From positions 62,001-126,000 of the forward strand of contig NZ_QDDR01000002.1 of assembly GCF_003075525.1 (NCBI RefSeq): a DNA stretch of 64,000 bases, in the 5' to 3' direction. The translations under genes were made by a program, and so were the position numbers. Of this stretch, positions 61,711-64,000 are shown piece by piece. The notes under the pieces are model-generated. The model made no database searches and had not been told where the DNA came from. It was given only the letters and a program-made list of their open reading frames with translations. Origin of the DNA: Pararhodobacter aggregans. GTDB taxonomy: Bacteria > Pseudomonadota > Alphaproteobacteria > Rhodobacterales > Rhodobacteraceae. Positions within the stretch are counted from its first letter, which is position 1, and each line of letters opens with the position of its first letter.

Positions 61711-62706
61711 TCAGCCATGGAAGCGCAGCTCCAGCTGGTCGCGGCTGACCCATTCCGCGCAATGCCGACAGCGGTAGCGGCCGCGCAGGATCGCGCCGCA
61801 GGCATGGATCCGGGGATCGGGAGGGGGCTGGCCATCGTTGCACCAGCGGTCGCCCCAATCGGCAATCGCCAGCAGCAGGGGAAAGAACCCCTCGGCCCGG
61901 GGCAGCAGGTGATAGACCAGCCGCCGGCCCTGCACCTCTTCGCGCACGAGGTTCAGCGCCTTCAGCTTGTCCAGCCGGTCGCGCACCACCGGCGCGCCCA
62001 GCGCCAGCTCCTGGGTGATGGCAAGCGGATGGCGCGGGCCCTGGAACAGCAGGAACAGGATCTCGTTGCAGGGCAGGTCGCCGACCAGCGAGGCCGCCAC
62101 CATCCCCCCCGATTGCGAGGAGGTGGCGGTGAAACTGGCGTCGTTGCGGCGCGCCAGGCGGGGGCGGGGCTCGGTCTCGACCTGCTCGGGCTGGCTGCGC
62201 TGGATGGTGACGCTGGTGGAATGGGCGGGGCCGCCGCAGGCGGTGCAGCAGTAATCGGCCTCCAGCAGGTGGCCGCAGCTCTTGTGGATGATGTCGAAGG
62301 GCAGCACCTCCTCGACCCCCGGATTGGCCCGGTGCCAGAGCCAGATCGCATACATGGCATCGGCCAGATCGAAGGTCTTGGCGGTGGGCGCGTATTCGGG
62401 CGCGGCCTGCGTGCCGCCCGATTGCGGCGCTGGGAAGCGGCGGTAGAGCATCTGCTCATGACACAGCGCGGTGAGCCTGAGCGACAGGGTCTGCTTGGGG
62501 ATGTTCAGCGCCCGCTGGAAGGCGCTGAAGCGGCGGGTGCCGTTGAAGGCCTCCTTCAGGATCAGCATGGTCCAGGGATCGGAAAGAATCCGCAAAGCCC
62601 GCCGCAACGAGGTCGCGGGCGGGCCTTCCGGCAGGGCGGGGGCGTCGGGCATCGGGTCGGGCATCAGTCCAGGCACGCGGGCAGGTTCCTTGCGCGACCC
62701 AAGCAT
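61711..62706 (-). CDS. Tandem HxlR-type winged-helix regulator with duplicated Cys motifs
   Basis: 331 residues. Two HxlR units (about 35-130 and 205-290) each with a winged helix: first ILSDPWTMLILKEAFNGTRRF, second NEILFLLFQGPRHPLAI. Each unit is followed by a similar Cys motif with identical spacing: Cys144-x9-Cys154-x2-Cys157 and Cys303-x9-Cys313-x2-Cys316, with a His just before each (His141, His301). The pattern suits a zinc-ribbon or redox sensor. The start MLGSRKEP has AGAGGGGG upstream; longer readings run through the next gene. It is 35 bases after the oxygenase stop on the same strand. Confidence 0.8.
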   Translation of the reverse strand: MLGSRKEPARVPGLMPDPMPDAPALPEGPPATSLRRALRILSDPWTMLILKEAFNGTRRFSAFQRALNIPKQTLSLRLTALCHEQMLYRRFPAPQSGGTQAAPEYAPTAKTFDLADAMYAIWLWHRANPGVEEVLPFDIIHKSCGHLLEADYCCTACGGPAHSTSVTIQRSQPEQVETEPRPRLARRNDASFTATSSQSGGMVAASLVGDLPCNEILFLLFQGPRHPLAITQELALGAPVVRDRLDKLKALNLVREEVQGRRLVYHLLPRAEGFFPLLLAIADWGDRWCNDGQPPPDPRIHACGAILRGRYRCRHCAEWVSRDQLELRFHG

Positions 62707-62741
62707 GCCCGGCCCCCTCTGTCCATCGGGGCGACGGCCCC

Positions 62742-64000
62742 TCACGCGCCCCAGATATCCGCGCCATCCACCCAGGTGGTGTGGAAGCCGATCGAGATGC
62801 GGCGCGGGATCTTCACCTTGGCGATGGGCCGGGTGATATCCTCGGCATCGAAGATCAGGCAGGCCGAGGACCAATCGTTGGTATCGGTGATGAAGCTGAC
62901 CGGATAGGCCCGCCCCTCAGCCCCGTCGCGCCCGCTGCCCTGCGCCGGGGCGACCGGCGCCTCGGAGCCATAGACGCCTTCGCCGTAATCGTAGCGCTGG
63001 GTCGCGCCCGTCTCCAGATCATAGCGCAGCAGGCCGTTGAAGGTCTGGCAGCGCCCTTCCAGCGAGCCCTCCTGCGGCATGGGGATGATCTGGTTGAAGG
63101 AATAGCGCGTCTTGCGGCCCATGAAATGGGCGTTGACGGTCGGAAACTCGGTGTTGCGGTCGTCGATCGGCCCCTCGCGCGTCTCGCCGGTCCGGGTGTT
63201 GAACGACCAGCGGTAAAGGATATGCGAGCGCCGCCTGTAGGCCATCATCGAGGCCAGGTGATGGTCGGCCGGATCCTTGACCGGCATCGGGTCTTCCTGC
63301 CGACAGCCGATCATGTGGACCCAGGGGCCCTCCTCCCAGGCATTGGCGATATGCAGGATGTAGCAGGGTTCGGCCTCGAACCACTGGACCTTCTGCGAAC
63401 GGCCGAAGCGGTCGATCAGCCCGAAGCGGGCGGGTTGGTCGCGGTGGAAGCCCATCACCCGGCGCTTGTGCTTCTTCAGCAGGTCGACGTCGTGATAGAA
63501 GGGCAGGTCGTGCAGGATGGCGTAACTCTCGGTCAGGCCCATGTCATGGGGCGAGCGCGGCCCGGCCAGGTCGATGTCGATATCGAAGACCAGATTGCCG
63601 CTCGCATCCGCCATGCCATAGGACATGTAGGGCGGCTCGTCCTGATAATTGAAGAAGAACAATTCCTTGGAGAAGGGATCGGTCTTCGAATGCGCCGATA
63701 CCGAATGGTGCAGCTTGCCGCCCAGCGTCTCGCGCCCGGTGGTTTCCAGCGTCAGCGGATCGACCGTGTAGGGATCGCCCGCCATGTACCACAACGACAG
63801 AAGACTGCCGTTGTAGAAGATGACATCGGTGTTCGAGACATCCTTGATCGGCGAGCCGGGCAGGCGGAAATCATAGGGCCCCGCCAGGCCCGGCCAGATG
63901 GCGCGGCCCGCCATCTCCTCGACCAGAAAGGCGCCCGAGCGCAGATAGCGCTGGCGGAAACTGGCCTTGCCGTCCCGGAAATAGATCGCCCTGAGCTGCG
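62742..64000 (-). CDS. Carotenoid oxygenase family protein (carotenoid/stilbene-cleaving type), 5' truncated
   Basis: The frame is open to base 64000, so the N-terminus lies outside. Seven-bladed propeller family of carotenoid cleavage dioxygenases. Iron-ligand His are recognisable in HHSVSAHSKTDP, SPHDMGLTESYAI, CYILHIANAWEE and near the end IGFHTTWVDG. The PHDMGLTE motif is the family hallmark. Members cleave double bonds of carotenoids or lignostilbenes with O2. The neighbouring regulators and CoA-ligase hint at aromatic substrates, but that is inference. Confidence 0.88.
   Translation of the reverse strand, partial: QLRAIYFRDGKASFRQRYLRSGAFLVEEMAGRAIWPGLAGPYDFRLPGSPIKDVSNTDVIFYNGSLLSLWYMAGDPYTVDPLTLETTGRETLGGKLHHSVSAHSKTDPFSKELFFFNYQDEPPYMSYGMADASGNLVFDIDIDLAGPRSPHDMGLTESYAILHDLPFYHDVDLLKKHKRRVMGFHRDQPARFGLIDRFGRSQKVQWFEAEPCYILHIANAWEEGPWVHMIGCRQEDPMPVKDPADHHLASMMAYRRRSHILYRWSFNTRTGETREGPIDDRNTEFPTVNAHFMGRKTRYSFNQIIPMPQEGSLEGRCQTFNGLLRYDLETGATQRYDYGEGVYGSEAPVAPAQGSGRDGAEGRAYPVSFITDTNDWSSACLIFDAEDITRPIAKVKIPRRISIGFHTTWVDGADIWGA

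Overview
The window is a GC-rich chromosomal segment of an alphaproteobacterium, most likely a Rhodobacterales species (Rhodobacteraceae/Paracoccaceae). This rests on the gene families and their order: a soxSRT / soxVWXYZABCD thiosulfate-oxidation locus, a fused MrpAB antiporter subunit, a HemB lacking the zinc-binding cysteines, a CIRCE-controlled groESL operon, and dense ATGA/GTGA-coupled genes. The organism appears to be a potentially motile sulfur-oxidising chemotroph. No rRNA, tRNA, CRISPR array, insertion sequence or prophage is visible.

Layout. 1-1146: 3' part of an FAD-linked D-lactate/glycolate-type dehydrogenase. 1226-6216 (-): end of a flagellar export cluster (lytic transglycosylase, flhA, fliR, flhB, FliJ-like protein). 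6523-6729: cold-shock protein. 6936-12979: complete Mrp Na+/H+ antiporter operon mnhAB-C-D-E-F-G, then a hypothetical gene and a glutathione transferase. 14479-16431: parE. 16432-18058: an unusual stretch with an AT-richer orphan gene and REP-like palindromes, then a secreted hydrolase. 18972-24970: small secreted and membrane proteins, YccF, the ABC-F protein Uup, a DedA protein, an SDR enzyme and BioY. 25144-37817: the sox locus. 38011-53326: a Cys-rich secreted peptide, an aromatic amino acid lyase, hemB, mfd, a NYN/LOTUS protein, mscL, GST, a PCMT-like protein with a TolC-like protein, a PopZ-like protein, an MFS transporter and a family II pyrophosphatase. 53421-58717: a ZIP-like permease, a DUF2161 protein, a tyrosine phosphatase, a GerW-DUF2953 operon and groESL. 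58949-64000: acyl-CoA synthetase, hotdog thioesterase, IclR regulator, tandem HxlR regulator and a 5'-truncated carotenoid/stilbene-type oxygenase.

How the genes work together. The sox locus has two divergent arms. SoxX and SoxA form the c-type cytochrome that loads thiosulfate onto the C-terminal cysteine of SoxY (with SoxZ). SoxB hydrolyses the terminal sulfate, and SoxCD oxidises the sulfane sulfur. SoxV, SoxW and SoxS supply periplasmic thiol reduction, and SoxR (ArsR family) is the expected repressor. Two YeeE/YedE membrane proteins and a Tat-exported metallo-beta-lactamase-fold protein extend the locus; soxEFG are not seen here. The right end pairs CoA-ligase, thioesterase and two regulators with a carotenoid/stilbene-type dioxygenase, which suggests uptake or catabolism of plant-derived or aromatic compounds. 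That link is inference.

The points most worth a second look are: the SoxR homologue without its C-terminal cysteine; a composite three-part repeat found downstream of three genes; REP-like palindromes flanking parE and an orphan gene; an aromatic ammonia-lyase with an atypical His-His selectivity pair; a two-unit HxlR regulator with duplicated Cys motifs; and a GerW-DUF2953 pair in a presumed non-sporulating bacterium.
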